Positions 1 to 12,600 of a stretch of 64,000 nucleotides of DNA are shown piece by piece. The position numbers and the translations under genes were made by a program. Position 1 is the first letter of the stretch. Each line of letters opens with the position of its first letter. The DNA is from Rhizophagus irregularis (lineage: Eukaryota > Glomeromycota > Glomeromycetes > Glomerales > Glomeraceae). The stretch lies in assembly GCF_026210795.1 (NCBI RefSeq), contig NC_089449.1, forward strand, positions 3,534,001 to 3,598,000, given 5' to 3'. The notes beneath the pieces were generated by a model. It was not told where the DNA came from. It saw nothing but the letters and a program-made list of their open reading frames with translations, and ran no database searches.

Positions 1-929
1 GATTTGTGTTTAAAAAAAAAAAAAAAATTTTTTCTGCGTTGGTTATTCACGAACCAATCAGATTAAAATTATAGACCGGGCTGATTTGGCAAAACTTACA
101 AACCGGAAGCTGGTAGAAACGTAATTGGTGGATCTCATTTCGCGGTATAATAAGTATGTTCCAAATGTTAAATGTATCAAATGTATCATAGTTTTTTTAT
201 ATTACAATACTTAATAAATACTCCGCTATTTTTGTAACTATGAATAAAAAATACTACTGATACGCAATAGTATTAGGTTGTAATTGCATAGTACTTTATT
301 AAGTCACAGAATCATGACTTGTTAAACCGGAAATTTAATTCATCACATCGTCACACCCATATTTATCTGAGGGACTTGTTTTTTTCGAGTAGGCAAAAAC
401 TTATTCCTCTTATTCGTCACTGTTTATTTTTACGTGTTAGTGTGCGGCCTGTGTGCAAAATTTTGCCAGTGCGAATTACTGCGGTATCATGACTTAACAC
501 GTGATTTTATTTCGACTGTGTGTCTGTTACTACCTGTCACTTTCTAAAGTTTTAGCTGGAACATTTTTCTTTTATAACTGAATAAGCATCTTTTATCCGC
601 GATTCCCATAACACAATAATCATATCCCTCCAGGCAAGATATTAATAAAAATTCATTACGATCATATAACTAGTAGATGTCAGACTTTTGTAGTACCAAT
701 ATGAGTGATACCGTATTAAATGGATTGCGAAATTAACCATTTTCAAATGAGTAATTATATTCATATTTTTATCACATTACATCGATCTATTAATAATTAT
801 CTAACATTAAATTATTAATATTTTTTATTCTAGACTTAAAGAGTAAAGACTACTCATAATGAAAATTTCATGCATCGAAATTTTCATAGTGGAAATTTAT
901 TGTCGTTAAAGAAGATCATAAAAAGTAGG
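1..929. other. Intergenic, no gene seen
   Basis: This AT-rich stretch has no open frame that looks coding on either strand. A slightly GC-richer patch around 75-150 may be old repeat debris, but no terminal repeats could be found. Around 860-900 a short sequence (gaaaatttc) recurs in both orientations. Confidence 0.6.
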
Positions 930-1410
930 TAATTGGAGATTTAAGATATTAAATCCCTACAAAAAATAATTCATTGAATAATGAAATATATGGAGTAATA
1001 CCTTATGTCGCACCAGAAATATTTCAAGGTGTTTTATTTTCAAAGATCCGACATGTATTTTGGGTATAATTATGGGACTTGTAAACCTTTTTCTAAAGTT
1101 TAACATTATACTGAACTTATTTCAGATATTATTAATGTTATTAGACTTGAAATTACACTTGATACTCCTGAATGGTATGCTAATTTAATAAAAATATGTC
1201 GGAATTCGATTCTAACTTGACAAAAAGTACCTTCCAGGACAGAAATTAAAGAAACCATTGATGATTGGTACAAAAAACGTAAAAAAACCGACAAAATTTT
1301 GGCAAAAGCTGAAGAAAAACGATCAGAGTTAATACAATCGAAGTAACTTTGTCTCGAATTTACTGAAAAACAACGTCCTGGCGCTGTTTATACTGGTAGG
1401 TTTTTAAATT
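930..1410 (+). pseudogene. Decayed protein kinase C-lobe
   Basis: This is a relic of a TKL-like kinase of the type found elsewhere in the window. Around 989-1030 the frame reads YGVIPYVAPEIFQG, the activation-segment end and APE motif. From about 1140 to 1330 another frame reads kinase C-lobe and tail text (DTPEWYANLIK, then TEIKETIDDWYKK), ending near 1390 in PGAVYTG, similar to the tails of these kinases. The segment between 1025 and 1110, which should hold the DIYSFG helix, has lost its frame, and in-frame stops occur near 1220 and 1347. No N-lobe was found upstream. The call rests on motif similarity to the intact kinase at 16.1-19.9 kb. Confidence 0.7.
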
Positions 1411-2212
1411 CTTAAATTTATCTATTAAATCATCATCAACGATATCAGAACTAGGAATGTCTGTATTTAATTGTTGGTATTTTATCTATTTTAATGGCGT
1501 AAAAATAATAATAAATAAATTTGCATTTAATTTTTTATAGTATACACTTAGATAATACTCCAAGGTATTGCTATGACCTTAATTTAAATTACAGTACATT
1601 AGGTTTTTGAATTTGAATCGTTGATTATAGGTTTATATTAAGACCATGTCCCAAATTATCGGCCCAATCTAATAATGCCTTATGATTGTACAATGATCTC
1701 TTAATTTAAGCCGATGGTAAGGTTTGGGACATGATTTGGTTTGGTCTACAACGGCTATATGGCATTTATATTCATAATAATTTATAATTAATAGAATATT
1801 GAAATAAACAGCTTATAACAATATTTTTTTTTTAAAAAAAGAAAATTCACATAAAAATAAAATTTTAAAAATATTTCGACTCTGACACAGTTAAGATAAA
1901 ATGAATTATCAAATATTGCTTTTTATTAAATAAAATAAATATAATCATTTTTAAATAATTCTCTTCTAAAAGTAAAAGAAATTTTCAGGATTTAAATAAA
2001 GTAATTGAAACAATAAACTATTTGTATCATTTCACAATAGAAAACCCAATAAATATTACTTATCCATATTAATCAATGCAAATTTTGCTACTATCTACAC
2101 TTTAAAACTGTTTAGATGTACAATAATGATTCCATTAAAATGACAGGACATGATCATTATCCTTCACTTTACAAGATCTGCAATATAATGAATAACGAAT
2201 TCTTAATTTAGA
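1411..2212. other. Intergenic with a foldback element
   Basis: No coding frame was found apart from the inverted-repeat element at 1641-1747. The rest is A/T-rich and is probably the 3' flank of the minus-strand BTB gene that ends at 2213. Confidence 0.6.
1641..1747. repeat. Small foldback element (MITE-like)
   Basis: The left arm starts AGACCATGTCCCAAATTATC at 1641. The right arm (about 1710-1747) contains the reverse complement with small insertions: GCCGAT, then TTTGGGACATGATTTGG, then TGGTCT. The arms enclose about 45 bp. Size and imperfect palindromy fit a decayed non-autonomous DNA element. No target duplication is evident. Confidence 0.55.
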
Positions 2213-4077
2213 TTAATTTCTCCTCTCAGACTTTTCAGATTTAAATGATGATAATCCAAATCCAGGAAATTCGTCCGTATCGTTTAATGAAAGTTGTTTA
2301 GGTTCATCAGATTTAATTGATGAAAATCCAGACACATTTGATTGTTCGGATTTTTCAGATTTTAAGAATGATGATGGTAACCCATATCCAAGTAATTCGT
2401 CCGTATCGTTTGATGAAAATCGTTTAAGTTCATCAGATTTAATTGATGAAAATCCAGACACATTTGATTGTTCGGATTTTTCAGATTTTAAAAATGATGA
2501 TGGTAACCCATACATAAAAGAAAATCGTTTAAGTTCGTCTGATGACAATCCAGGCACATTAGAATGTTCAGATTTTTCAGATTTAAATAATGATGATGAT
2601 CCAGATACAGTAAATTTGTTCGTATCGTTTGATGAAAATCGGTTAGGTTCATCAGACTTAATTGATGAAAATCCAGGCACATTAGAATGTTCAGATTTTT
2701 CAGATTTAAATGATCCAAATCCAAATCCAATAGGTTTGTTCGTATCGTTTGGTGAAAATCGGCTAGTTTCGTCAGATTTAATTGATGAAAATCCAGGCAC
2801 ATTAGAATGTTCAGATTTTTCAGATTTAAATGATCCAAATCCAAATCCAATAGGTTTGTTCGTATCGTTTGATGAAAATCCAGGCACATTAGATTGATCA
2901 GATTTTTCAGATTTAAATGATGATGGTAGTACAAATCCAGTAGGTTTATCAGTTTTCAATGAAGGTTCAGAAGATTTCCATTTGAATGTTTTTTCTCCAT
3001 CATTTGATAAAGATCCTTGAACCTTGTTTATCCTAGGTTCATCATCATGTTGTGATGAAGTTTGATTTGATTTGTTATGTTTAATCTTACGAGGGTTTGA
3101 TTTGTTACTTGACTTACTATTAGGATCCAGAAGATTCAAAAAAGTTTTCAATAAATCTTCATATAACTCCTTTGGTAAAAGTTTTCTATAAGGTAATACT
3201 TTATCCATAAATTCACCAGAAGATAAATTATAAAATCTAATAAATGAGATACAATGTTGTAAAGTATTCTTTAAAGTTTTTAATTCATCTTTAGAATAAT
3301 CTGTAAAATTGGAAGGAAATTCTGGATGTTGAGAGATTCCCCATTTAATCACTTTCTCCCAAATTTGAACTTCGTTCATTTCAAGATAATCATTTTGAAT
3401 AAGAGAAATCAAAAGTTTTTCCGGAATCGAAAAAAATTTTGGTGAATTAAATATCTTATCAGGTTCATCAGATATTAGATTAGTACAATATTTTTGAAGT
3501 TCCAAGAAAGAATTATTTTCGAAACTTGTTTGATATACTAAATCAAAATTTTCTTCCATCCATTTTGTTTTATTTTTAATTAAAAAGGATTGTATATAAA
3601 TGATTAATTCCTCAAGATTTAATTCATTAGCAGCAATCAAGATTTTAATGATATTATAAGTATCACACTTTTTCAAAGATATTCTACCTCCATAAATATA
3701 TCTACCGGTATGTATAATAAAAATAAAAAAAATTTTTTTTTTTTTAATATATTTTTTATATATTTTTTGTTTTTTTAACAAATCAATATATTTACTGTAA
3801 AAATTTTGATTTCTTATTACCTTAAAATTATTTGAAAAATTTCGGGTGAAATATTTGGTAATTTAACTTGCGTCAAAGTTTCGTCATTTTTCTTTTTATT
3901 AGTTGATAAAATTCTTTTCAAATGAGGAGAACGATAATATAAAATAATGGTATGTGCACGAAATATTTTTATATATGGATCAATACCGACTTCAATGGTA
4001 ACATCATGATACTCATCATCATTTAGAACTTCAAGTAAATTTTTAGATAATTTTAACATAAATTTATAATCATCCAT
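2213..4077 (-). CDS. BTB-BACK protein with FG-rich repeat tail
   Basis: Two exons are inferred: 4077-3821 and 3701-2213, with a 119-bp GT..AG intron, giving 581 residues. Exon 1 is the BTB/POZ half (YHDVTIEVG, FRAHTIILYYRSPHLKRIL); the BTB continues across the junction (IILR-YIYGG). A BACK domain follows at about residues 110-260 (EVQIWEKVIKWG, KTLKNTLQHCISFIRF). Such proteins commonly act as CUL3 ubiquitin-ligase adaptors. In related fungal genes the C-terminus often carries TLD or Kelch; here it is instead a hydrophilic tail of roughly 300 residues with about 40-residue repeats rich in Ser, Lys, Glu and Asn, each with FKSEKSE and often GFGFGSF. The tail is in frame and intact, so the gene looks functional. 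A diverged paralogue lies at 6996-8102 with the intron at the same place. Confidence 0.85.
2380..2935. repeat. 120-bp tandem coding repeats
   Basis: The motif tttgttcgtatcgtttg recurs at 2615, 2735 and 2855, giving a 120-bp (40-codon) period. The two units between 2615 and 2854 are nearly identical, and shorter, more diverged copies extend on both sides. The repeats encode the tail of the BTB-BACK protein on the minus strand. Open frames on the plus strand here are by-products of this periodicity. Confidence 0.85.
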
Positions 4078-4701
4078 TATAATTAAATTTTTAAAAGAAA
4101 AGAAAGAAAAGTAAAAAACAATGGAATCGTTTGAATGGTACGACGATATAAATTACAATAATTACAATAGATCCTCATGAACCTAATTTACCTCCTGCGT
4201 TTTATCTGCGTAACTACATGACTTCGAATAGAATAAATACAATTGTCCAATTCATATTCGTCTTGATCGTCGATCATACGAACCCCTTGAGCATCACGAG
4301 ATTTTCGTTGGTCCAGGGTATTTTGTGTAAAAATCTTTTTACGTAGTTCTTAAATTAGAATGATATTAGTGTGATGGTTATAATTATGTCATGTACATGG
4401 TGGGTCAATCACGGAGTAGATTACAATAAAACAATTATTACGGTCAATTGCCACAAACATATATCTAAAAAAATAAAAAAATTTTTTAAATACTTTAACT
4501 TTGATCAATCTATATAAAAATTTTAGATAACATTTTACAAAAGTATAATAATTCTAATAATTTATTATTAAGATACAAATAATAAATTTTTGGCCTTTTA
4601 TTTTAATGAGAGATCCGAATTTACAGTATATAAATAATATTTATTTCTTAATTCAAATAAATTACAAGAAATTAAATCTAATACTTGGACAAAAAGAAAA
4701 A

Positions 4702-4795
4702 ATGATAAATAATAAACTATTGCCAAAATTATCTCAAAATTTACCGAAATTTTAAATGATCCTTACGTAAAAATGTTTCATGCTCTATATGATCA
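4702..4795 (+). pseudogene. BTB 5' fragment, plus strand
   Basis: From 4702 the frame reads INNKLLPKLSQNLPK, then after a stop and a missing stretch of about 20 codons NDPYVKMFHAL. This matches the start (ADNKFLPILSQNLLE...NDPYIKIFRAH) of the intact BTB exon at 7846-8102. It is a deleted and non-functional copy lying head-on to another BTB-BACK relic on the opposite strand. Confidence 0.65.
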
Positions 4796-4857
4796 ACCAA
4801 ATATATTTCTTTTTCATTTGATAAAAAAGCTTTTCAAGTTCTATGTAGAAAATTAAA

Positions 4858-5317
4858 AATTATCTAAAAAGAATTATTCATCCATAAATTACTTGGAAGA
4901 TAATTATAAAATCTAAGGTACATTATTATAAGATATTCCTTAAAAATTCTGAATTTTTTAGCGAGTCCCAAAGATGATTTGGTGATTGAAATGGCTTTCG
5001 GGTTTTAAATCACTTCCATTTTGCCTCATTATAAAATATCGCATTTCTCCAAAGAAATTCTTCTTCCATAAATATATCTAAAAAAATTATCAAGTATATT
5101 TCTGAGCAACAATAGCGTACAGTATTATTATATTTATTGTATAATCTAATTTCTTATTACCTCAAAATTATTTGAAAAATTCCCGGTGAAAATTCTTCGC
5201 AAGTAAAGACGATATCGTATTATACACGAAATATTTATACGTATGGATCAATTAATTATTATTAAAATATCATGAAAATTTTGAAATAATTTTTAGCAAA
5301 AGTTTATCATTAACCAT
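4858..5317 (-). pseudogene. Decayed BTB-BACK gene
   Basis: Reading the minus strand from 5317, the first codons (MVNDKLLLK) match the BTB N-terminus. The exon-1 end (near 5160-5185), an intron-like gap and the exon-2 start (near 5060-5085, IYLWKKNF versus YIYGGRIS) are still recognisable. The copy then jumps, after a large internal loss, to the end of the BACK domain (around 4890-4960, similar to KTLKNTLQHC and RFYNLSSGEFMDK). Stops and frame losses are numerous. It is a third locus of the local BTB-BACK family, dead for some time. Confidence 0.65.
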
Positions 5318-6995
5318 TATAATTTGATTTTTAAAAAATAAAAAAAAATGTTCAAGGTGAACGATTTATAACTGCAGTTTAGGCTGTGTTCTTTGATTTT
5401 TGATCGTCCGGATCCCGGTTCATCCGTTTGGGGGCTCAGTCTTAAATTAACCAGAAATGCGGCTATGTTTTGTGGCTATACTCCTATTTACATAAGGCAT
5501 TCTACCATATAAGGTAATAGATAATTTTTTCTTCGCATTATGGCATTTTATATTATCTATAGATAATTACGATTTTGATTTGGCCATCATCAAAAATCTT
5601 AATATTTTGTACGATGTACAGCATTAAAATTGTTTTTAATTAGTATTTAATACAATTATTTTTAACTTAGAAATGTTTTAATTTAATATGGATTTTTTGT
5701 TATCACAATTTTAATACAATTATAGACTAGTTCCTTTTTTTCTTAGCGGATTAATTTTAATTAAATTCTTTGATTATGTTTATGAAAATACTATTGAGAT
5801 AAACCGCTAGTTTAGATTCTCGTCTAATACAACGATTTAAATATGTTAGCTCCTCTCGCTGCTGCATTTCTTTCTTCTACCGCATTTCGTGCGTGATACT
5901 GTTTTATCTACTTCTTCTTGTGGTGCCACTATATCTGCACATGTTCTATACTAAGATCATATATAATCTATTATATTAAATTTTTGTATTTAAATATTGT
6001 TATAATTTTCATTTAAATAATAATTTATGAAATTGGACGCTTTTTTATTTATAAGTTCTGAAAAAAATAAAAAAGATAAAATAATACGCGGTTTAAAATG
6101 GAATATACATAGAAAATGTAGGATTAGATGTAGCTTAGAATTTTGTAATTTTGTCTTTTTAATCTTTTTAAGATGGGTTGAAGAAAATATTTCTTTATTA
6201 AAAGTATGAGAAGATTTAGTTTGTTATTATCAAACTAGTAAGAATAATATTTTAATGGCCATTTGATGATTTGAACGAATAATATAGAAATTATTTCTAC
6301 GGATTTTGGTATGTAGAACGGGTACATGGTTAGGTTTGTTCAATTGTATAAACGATCTAAGTATTTCCTCGATAATGTATAGTTTATCATTTATTATAAA
6401 TTACTTACAAAGAGATGCGTTTATCAAAAAAAATTTTATTTAATAGACAAATCTGACGCGCTTCAGTTATCATCGGAAGCAAATCGCCGCCTAAAGCATA
6501 AAGGATCTCTTATTGCGAAAATAAAACGTTCAAATTATGGTACTATATTTTTCTGGACCATCGCTAATATCGGCTCTGAAATGGGAAATTTAATAATTTT
6601 AGCCGAAATCTACGATTAACAAAATCCTTAGATTTCGAATTAAATAATAATTTGTTGTACTTTATTTAAATCCTGATAATAAAATGACAAATTTTTCATG
6701 CTCTTATGGTTTTAAAAAAAGAATTATATAGAAATATCTGAAAAAATTTGATATTTGAAACTGAGCAATAACTATACTGATTAATTTGAATAAATAGGGT
6801 TGATGTTTCTATTTATAGAACGTTCGATCTTGACAAAAAAAAAAGGAATCAGCAATTTAAATCACGTATTTCTATTTATTAAACATAAAATATAACTAAA
6901 TTTCATAAATTTTATTATTATTATGTTTCTTAAAAGAGATATAAAATTATGTCCAAGAAATCCATTAAATAATAATTTGAATTCATTATCATTTC
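5318..6995. other. Intergenic with one coding-like patch
   Basis: Mostly AT-rich DNA without genes. The segment at about 6446-6620 has a higher GC share and is open for roughly 55 codons on the plus strand (SSEANRRLKHKG, FWTIANIGSEMGNL). It has no recognisable family, start or splice partners, so it is noted only as a possible gene fragment. A 60-codon frame at 6027-6209 has no coding character. Confidence 0.5.
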
Positions 6996-8102
6996 TTACA
7001 TCCTATCATATTTAGAATATCTAGGTGTTCTACCATTTCTAGGAAATCTAATGGGTTCTCGCGATTCTATGGATTCTTGTTGATTTTCATGCGAGCGGGA
7101 TCCAAATATGTTAATCATATTCATGAGTACTGGTTGAGGCTCACTTTTAGCTGTACGAGGTTTTGACTTATTTTCTGGCTTACTATTTGGATCCGAAAGA
7201 CTCAAAAAGGTTTTTAATAAATCTTCATATAATTCCTTTGGTAAAAGTTTTCTACAAGGTAATACTTTGTCTATAAATTCTTTAGAAGTTAAATTATAAA
7301 ATCTAACAAACGGGATACAATGTTGTAAAGTATTTTTTAAAGTTTTGAAATCATCTTTTGAATAATTTGTAAAATTAGAGGAAAGTTCAGGATTTTGAGC
7401 GACTCCCCATTCAATTACGTGGTCCCAAATTTGAATTTCATCCATCAGAAGATGATCATTTTGAATAAGAGATATCAAAAGTTTTTCCGGAATTGAAGAA
7501 AAACTTGATGATTTGAATACCTTATCTGGTTCTTCAGATACTAAATTAGTACAATATTTTTGAAGTTCTAAGAAAGAATTATTTTCAAAGCTCGTTTGAT
7601 ACACAAAATTAAAATTTTCTTCTATCCAGTTCACTTTATTTTCAATCAAAAAGGATTGTGAATAAGTAACTAATTCTTGAAGACTTAATTCATTAGCAGC
7701 ATTCAAGATTTTAATGATATCAGAAGGATCACACTCCTCCAAAGAAATTTTTCCTCCATAAATATACCTATAACGAAAAAAAAAAAATTTAATATAATTC
7801 TACTTTCTAAAAAAAAATAACGAACCATTTTATTGTATAATTTACCTTAAAATTATTTGAAAAATTTCGGGTGAAACGTTTGGTAATTTAATATGCGCCA
7901 AAGTTCCATCATTTTTCTTTTCGTTAGTTGATAAAATTCTTCGCAAATGAGGAGAACGATAATTTAAAATAACGATATGCGCACGAAATATTTTTATATA
8001 AGGATCATTACCAACTTCAATAGTAACATCATAATATTCTTCATCATTTAAAATTTCAAGTAAATTTTGAGATAATATTGGCAAAAATTTATTATCAGCC
8101 AT
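6996..8102 (-). CDS. BTB-BACK protein, short form
   Basis: Two exons, 8102-7846 and 7767-6996, are separated by a 78-bp GT..AG intron and give 342 residues. The BTB fold spans residues 1 to about 100 (YYDVTIEVGNDPYIKIFRAH, SPHLRRIL, IILR-YIYGG across the intron). The BACK domain covers about 105-260 (IQIWDHVIEWGVAQNPE, KTLKNTLQHCIPFVRFYNL, LPKELYEDLLKTFL). A short basic, polar tail follows. It is a close paralogue of the gene at 2213-4077: intron phase and position are identical and the two BACK segments align throughout, but this copy lacks the 40-residue repeat tail. A role as a ubiquitin-ligase adaptor is inferred from family only; the C-terminal substrate domain usual in such adaptors is absent. 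Confidence 0.85.
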
Positions 8103-9616
8103 TATAATTTTTATAATTTGTAATTTTTATAATGTAATGGTAAAAAAGAAAAAAATTAAAAAAATTTGAATACAATTGGGATACGTCAAATGATCAAACT
8201 TTATTGTAATCAATGTGTGACACGGCACAGTAACAATACGTAATTTTAGAAAATAAAATGATCGTATTTTGCATGGTAAGACGATAATAGGCTGAGTATA
8301 AGTATGACGTTAAAATTGATATTGAGTATAAAGTTTATACATTAGTTGTATGTATAACGTATAAATTGAATATAATATTATAGTCTTAGTATTTTTTTTT
8401 ATACTTAATTTCTAGAAAAGTCGATATTCGATACTCGTGTTTGAAAAAAGTTTATTCATAAGAGAAAAATTTCTTGTATTACCAATTGATCAGCTGATTA
8501 TGGTATACAAAAAACTTCTGCGCATGACATTTTACATAACCATATTATACACAGTAAGCCGATCCTACCATACTACTTTCCGTATTACACTAGCTTGCAA
8601 CGATCAAACTCCTAAAACAAACTCTGTCATACTGTCATACTTGCAAATTCCGAATTCCGATGATTAAAAGGTCTAGATTCTTAGTTCAAAATAATATTTT
8701 TGCATTTTTTTTTTTCATAACAATTTTACAGGATTGGTATTAGATATCATTTAAGTAGGATTGCCATTATCAATTATATATAATCGATCGATCAACCAAA
8801 AAAAAAAATATCTGTAATAATAATAAAAATTTTTCTTTCTCCATTTTTTTTTTTCGTTTATACGATGAAATTTATACGATGTAATAGAAAAGAACGTTTA
8901 AAAAATTTTCTGTAATATAAAAAATTTGATTTTTAAAATTTTAATTTTTCATGATCTTCGTCCCTTTAGACCTTTAAACAAGCGAGCGAACAAGGCGAGA
9001 GATAATGCGATATACTTTTTTATTTTTCGTTTATCATATTGTAATTTTTTACAGGTATTCTTCGACAAAACAAATAGTCTCGACAAATCGGACCCACCCG
9101 TTAAATTAATAAAAAAATTTGATATATCAAGAAATCTGAACTATATCGAAAATATAAAGTACCATAATAATCATAATAATTCCGTTCCAAACAAAAAATT
9201 CAGGTATACTGAAGGCAGTATAAACATATTATAAAATATGAAAAAAAAATGAATATATTTTTTTTTTTTGTTGATAAAAAATAAAAAAAATTCTTCAATA
9301 TTAACAATATTAATAATCGTTAATCTTTATAAATGATTTCACATACATACATAGAAAAACGTTGAAATAATGTTGTACAAAATTTCTTTGTCCGCATTTT
9401 ACCGCATTTTTTTATTACCATGCTTGCTTTTTTGATTGGTGTTAATCATTATTTAACCGGTTAAGGAATAAAGTTTCAGCCGCCGATCTTCGTATCACCT
9501 TATAAATGAGTGATTGAAAAAAAAAAAATTGCGTTCAATAAGAAAAAAAAAAAATATTTTTTTTTTCTTTTTTCCTTTCAACTTTTTTTTTGAAAAATTA
9601 TTATCAAAAAAAAATC
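8103..9616. other. Intergenic between BTB and Sel1 genes
   Basis: This is the divergent upstream region of the BTB gene (minus) and the Sel1 gene (plus). Small open frames at 8437-8667 and 8926-9234 lack family similarity, repeats or splice support and are judged to be chance. Poly-A/T runs become dense at 9515-9600, just before the Sel1 start. Confidence 0.6.
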
Positions 9617-12600
9617 ATGGCCTCAAATGATATTGAATCAAATCATAATGATAATGAAAATATTTTAAAAGATTTTTTAAAAGATTTTTATCGTCAAGTT
9701 GTTAGAATAGAAAATTATAGTAATTTTGAAACAATCTTAAAAGAATGGATGTATGATTTTTTTAAGAATAATGAAGAAATGGAATCTAAAACTATTTTAA
9801 AATTAATGGAAGATCATGAAGAAAGTTCTAATTGGTTCTCAAGTTTAATAGGATTCTTTTATGAACATGGTATAGGAGATGATAATATTATTGATAATGA
9901 TAAATCTTTAGATTATTATTTATCTACTACTATTATTAAAGATGAAAATAAAAAATTTGTTTCAGTTTATCAAATAATTAATATTATTATAGCAAAATAT
10001 TTATTATCATTTCGTTATTATAAGGATATTATTTTGGATAAAAGGGATTTAATCGCTAAAGAACTTAGACATTTGGAAAATGCCTACGTAATGTCTCAAA
10101 ATCAATTTGAAAATTTTAATGGTTTGGAAATAAATTTATGTAAAGATGAAATTATTACTATAGAAAAATATTTTGAATCTTTGGATCAATTTGATTTTGT
10201 TGAAAAGAAAGAATTAATAGATTTAAATAATTTAGGTTATAGTTATCAATATGGTATTGGTAAAGAAAAGGATGAATTTAGAGCTTTTGAATTATATTTA
10301 GAATCTTCAAAAAGAGGAAATTCTAGTGCTCAAAATAATTTGGGTTATTGTTATCAAAATGGTATCGGTATTGAAAAAGATGAAAAGAAAGCTTTCGATT
10401 GTTATTTAAAAGCTGCTAATGATGGGGATTTATACGCTCAATATAATATTGGTGTTTGTTATCAAAATGGTATAGGAGTAGATAAGGATGATAATGAAGC
10501 TTTTCAATGGTTTATTAAATCTGCTGAAGGTAAAAATTCTTCCGCTCAAAATAAATTAGGTGTTTGTTATCAAAATGGTGTTGGTATAGAAAAAGATGTT
10601 AATGAAGCATTTGGTTGGTATATGAAAGCTGCTAAAGGTGGTAATGCTGATGCTGAAAATAATTTAGGTACTTGTTATAAAGAAGGTATTTCTGTTGAAA
10701 AGGATGAAAAGAGAGCTTTTGAATGGTTTTTAAAAGCTGCTAAAGGTGGAAATTCTGATGCTCAAACTAGTGCTGGTCATTATTATAAAAATGGAATTGG
10801 TAGAGAAAAAGATTTAGATAAAGCTGTTCATTGGTTTAGTAAAGCTGCTGATAATGGTAATGAAATAGCTCAATATCATCTTGGTGGTTGTTATAAATTT
10901 GGTATAGGTGTTAAAAAAGATTTAGTTAAAGCTTTCGAATTATATAAAAGTTCTTCTTCTAAAAATTGTTTAGAAGCTCAAATTCAATTAGGTAATTGTT
11001 ATTTTTATGGTTCTGGTACTGAAGAGAATAAAGAAATGGCTTATGAAATTTATAAATCAGCTGCAGAAAAAGGTAGTAGTAGAGGGAAATATAATTTAAG
11101 TTTAATTTATAAATCTGGTGTAGGTGTTAGAAAAAATGAGAAAAAAGCTTTCGAATTAATTAAACAATTAGCTGATGAGAATTATTTTGATTCTAAATGG
11201 CATCTTGGTTATTATTATTCTCATGGTATTGGAACTGAAATTGATGAAGAAAAAGCTTTTAAATGTTATGAAGAAGCCGCAGATAAAGGAAATAATAATG
11301 CTATGTTTAATTTAAGTTTATTTTATCAACAAGGTAAAGGTGTTGAAAAAGATGAAAAAAAAGCTTTCGAATTAACTAAAAAATTATCTGAAAAAGAATA
11401 TTCTGAAGGTCAATTTCAACTTGGTTATTATTATGAAAAAGGAATCGGTACTGATGTTAATAAAGAAAAAGCTTTTGAGCAATATAAATTAGTAGCTGAA
11501 AAAGATATAAATCATGTTCAATCACAAATTTGTCTTGCTAGTTTATATGAAGATGGTGAAGGTGTAGAAAAAGATCTTGTAAAAGCTTTTGAATGGTTTG
11601 AAAAAGCTGCAAATGAAGAAAATAGAGTTGCACAACATAATTTAGGTCAATGTTATGAATTAGGAAATGGTGTTGAAAAAGATTTGATTAAAGCATTTGA
11701 ATATTATAAAAAATCAAATGAACAAAATTATTATCCTGCAAAATTTCAACTTGGTTATTGTTATGTTAATGGTATTGGTACTGAAGTTAATAAGGAAAAA
11801 GGTTTCGAATTATATAATGAAGGTACTGGAAGAAATAAAAAGTTTAATATTTTATTAAAGTATGAGAATAGTGATGAAATAGATTCTGATTTGGATAAAT
11901 TAAATTATTGGTTTCGTAAAGCAGCAGAAGATGATGATAATAAAGTCGCTTTATATAAATTAGGTGAACTTTATGAAACTGAAATTGAATTTATTAGAAG
12001 TAAAGTTAGAGCATTTGATTTTTATAGACAAGCTGCTGAAAAAGGTGATATAAACGGAAAATATAAACTTGGCTATTGTTATGAAAATGGGATTGGAATC
12101 CAAGTTGATAAGACTAAGATGATTGAATTATATAAAGAAGCTGCTAATGAAGGAAATGTTGATGCACAAAATAAACTCGGATTTTTATATGAAGAAGGTA
12201 AAGGTGGTGTAGATAAAGATATAGATGAAGCTATTCAATGGTATAAGAAAGCAGTAGAAAATGGATGTCAGAAATCTAATGAAAATTTAGATAATCTTTT
12301 AAAATTAAAAGAAGGTAAGCTTATTAAATTTATGATTTTATTTTTTATATTTATTATTGATACTAATACATTTTTATATATTTTAGAAGCTGATAAAGCT
12401 AATAAAGATAATGAGGATGATGAAACTAAGGAAGATGATGAAGCTAACGAGAACAACGAGAACAATGAAAACAATGAAGCTAACGAGAACAACGAGAACA
12501 ATGAAAACAATGAGAATAATGAGAACAACGAGAACAATGAAAACAATGAAGCTAACGAGAACAACGAGAACAATGAAAACAATGAAGCTAACGAGAACAA

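Noticed and set aside
2488-2934. Minus- and plus-strand frames within the BTB tail repeats
   Set aside because: Alternative frames of the 120-bp repeat; the in-frame extension of the BTB-BACK exon accounts for the region.
6027-6209. 60-codon frame
   Set aside because: No family, poor start context, AT-rich composition like the surrounding intergenic DNA.
8437-9234. 76- and 102-codon plus-strand frames
   Set aside because: No similarity, no repeats, no splice partners; lengths expected by chance in this much sequence.
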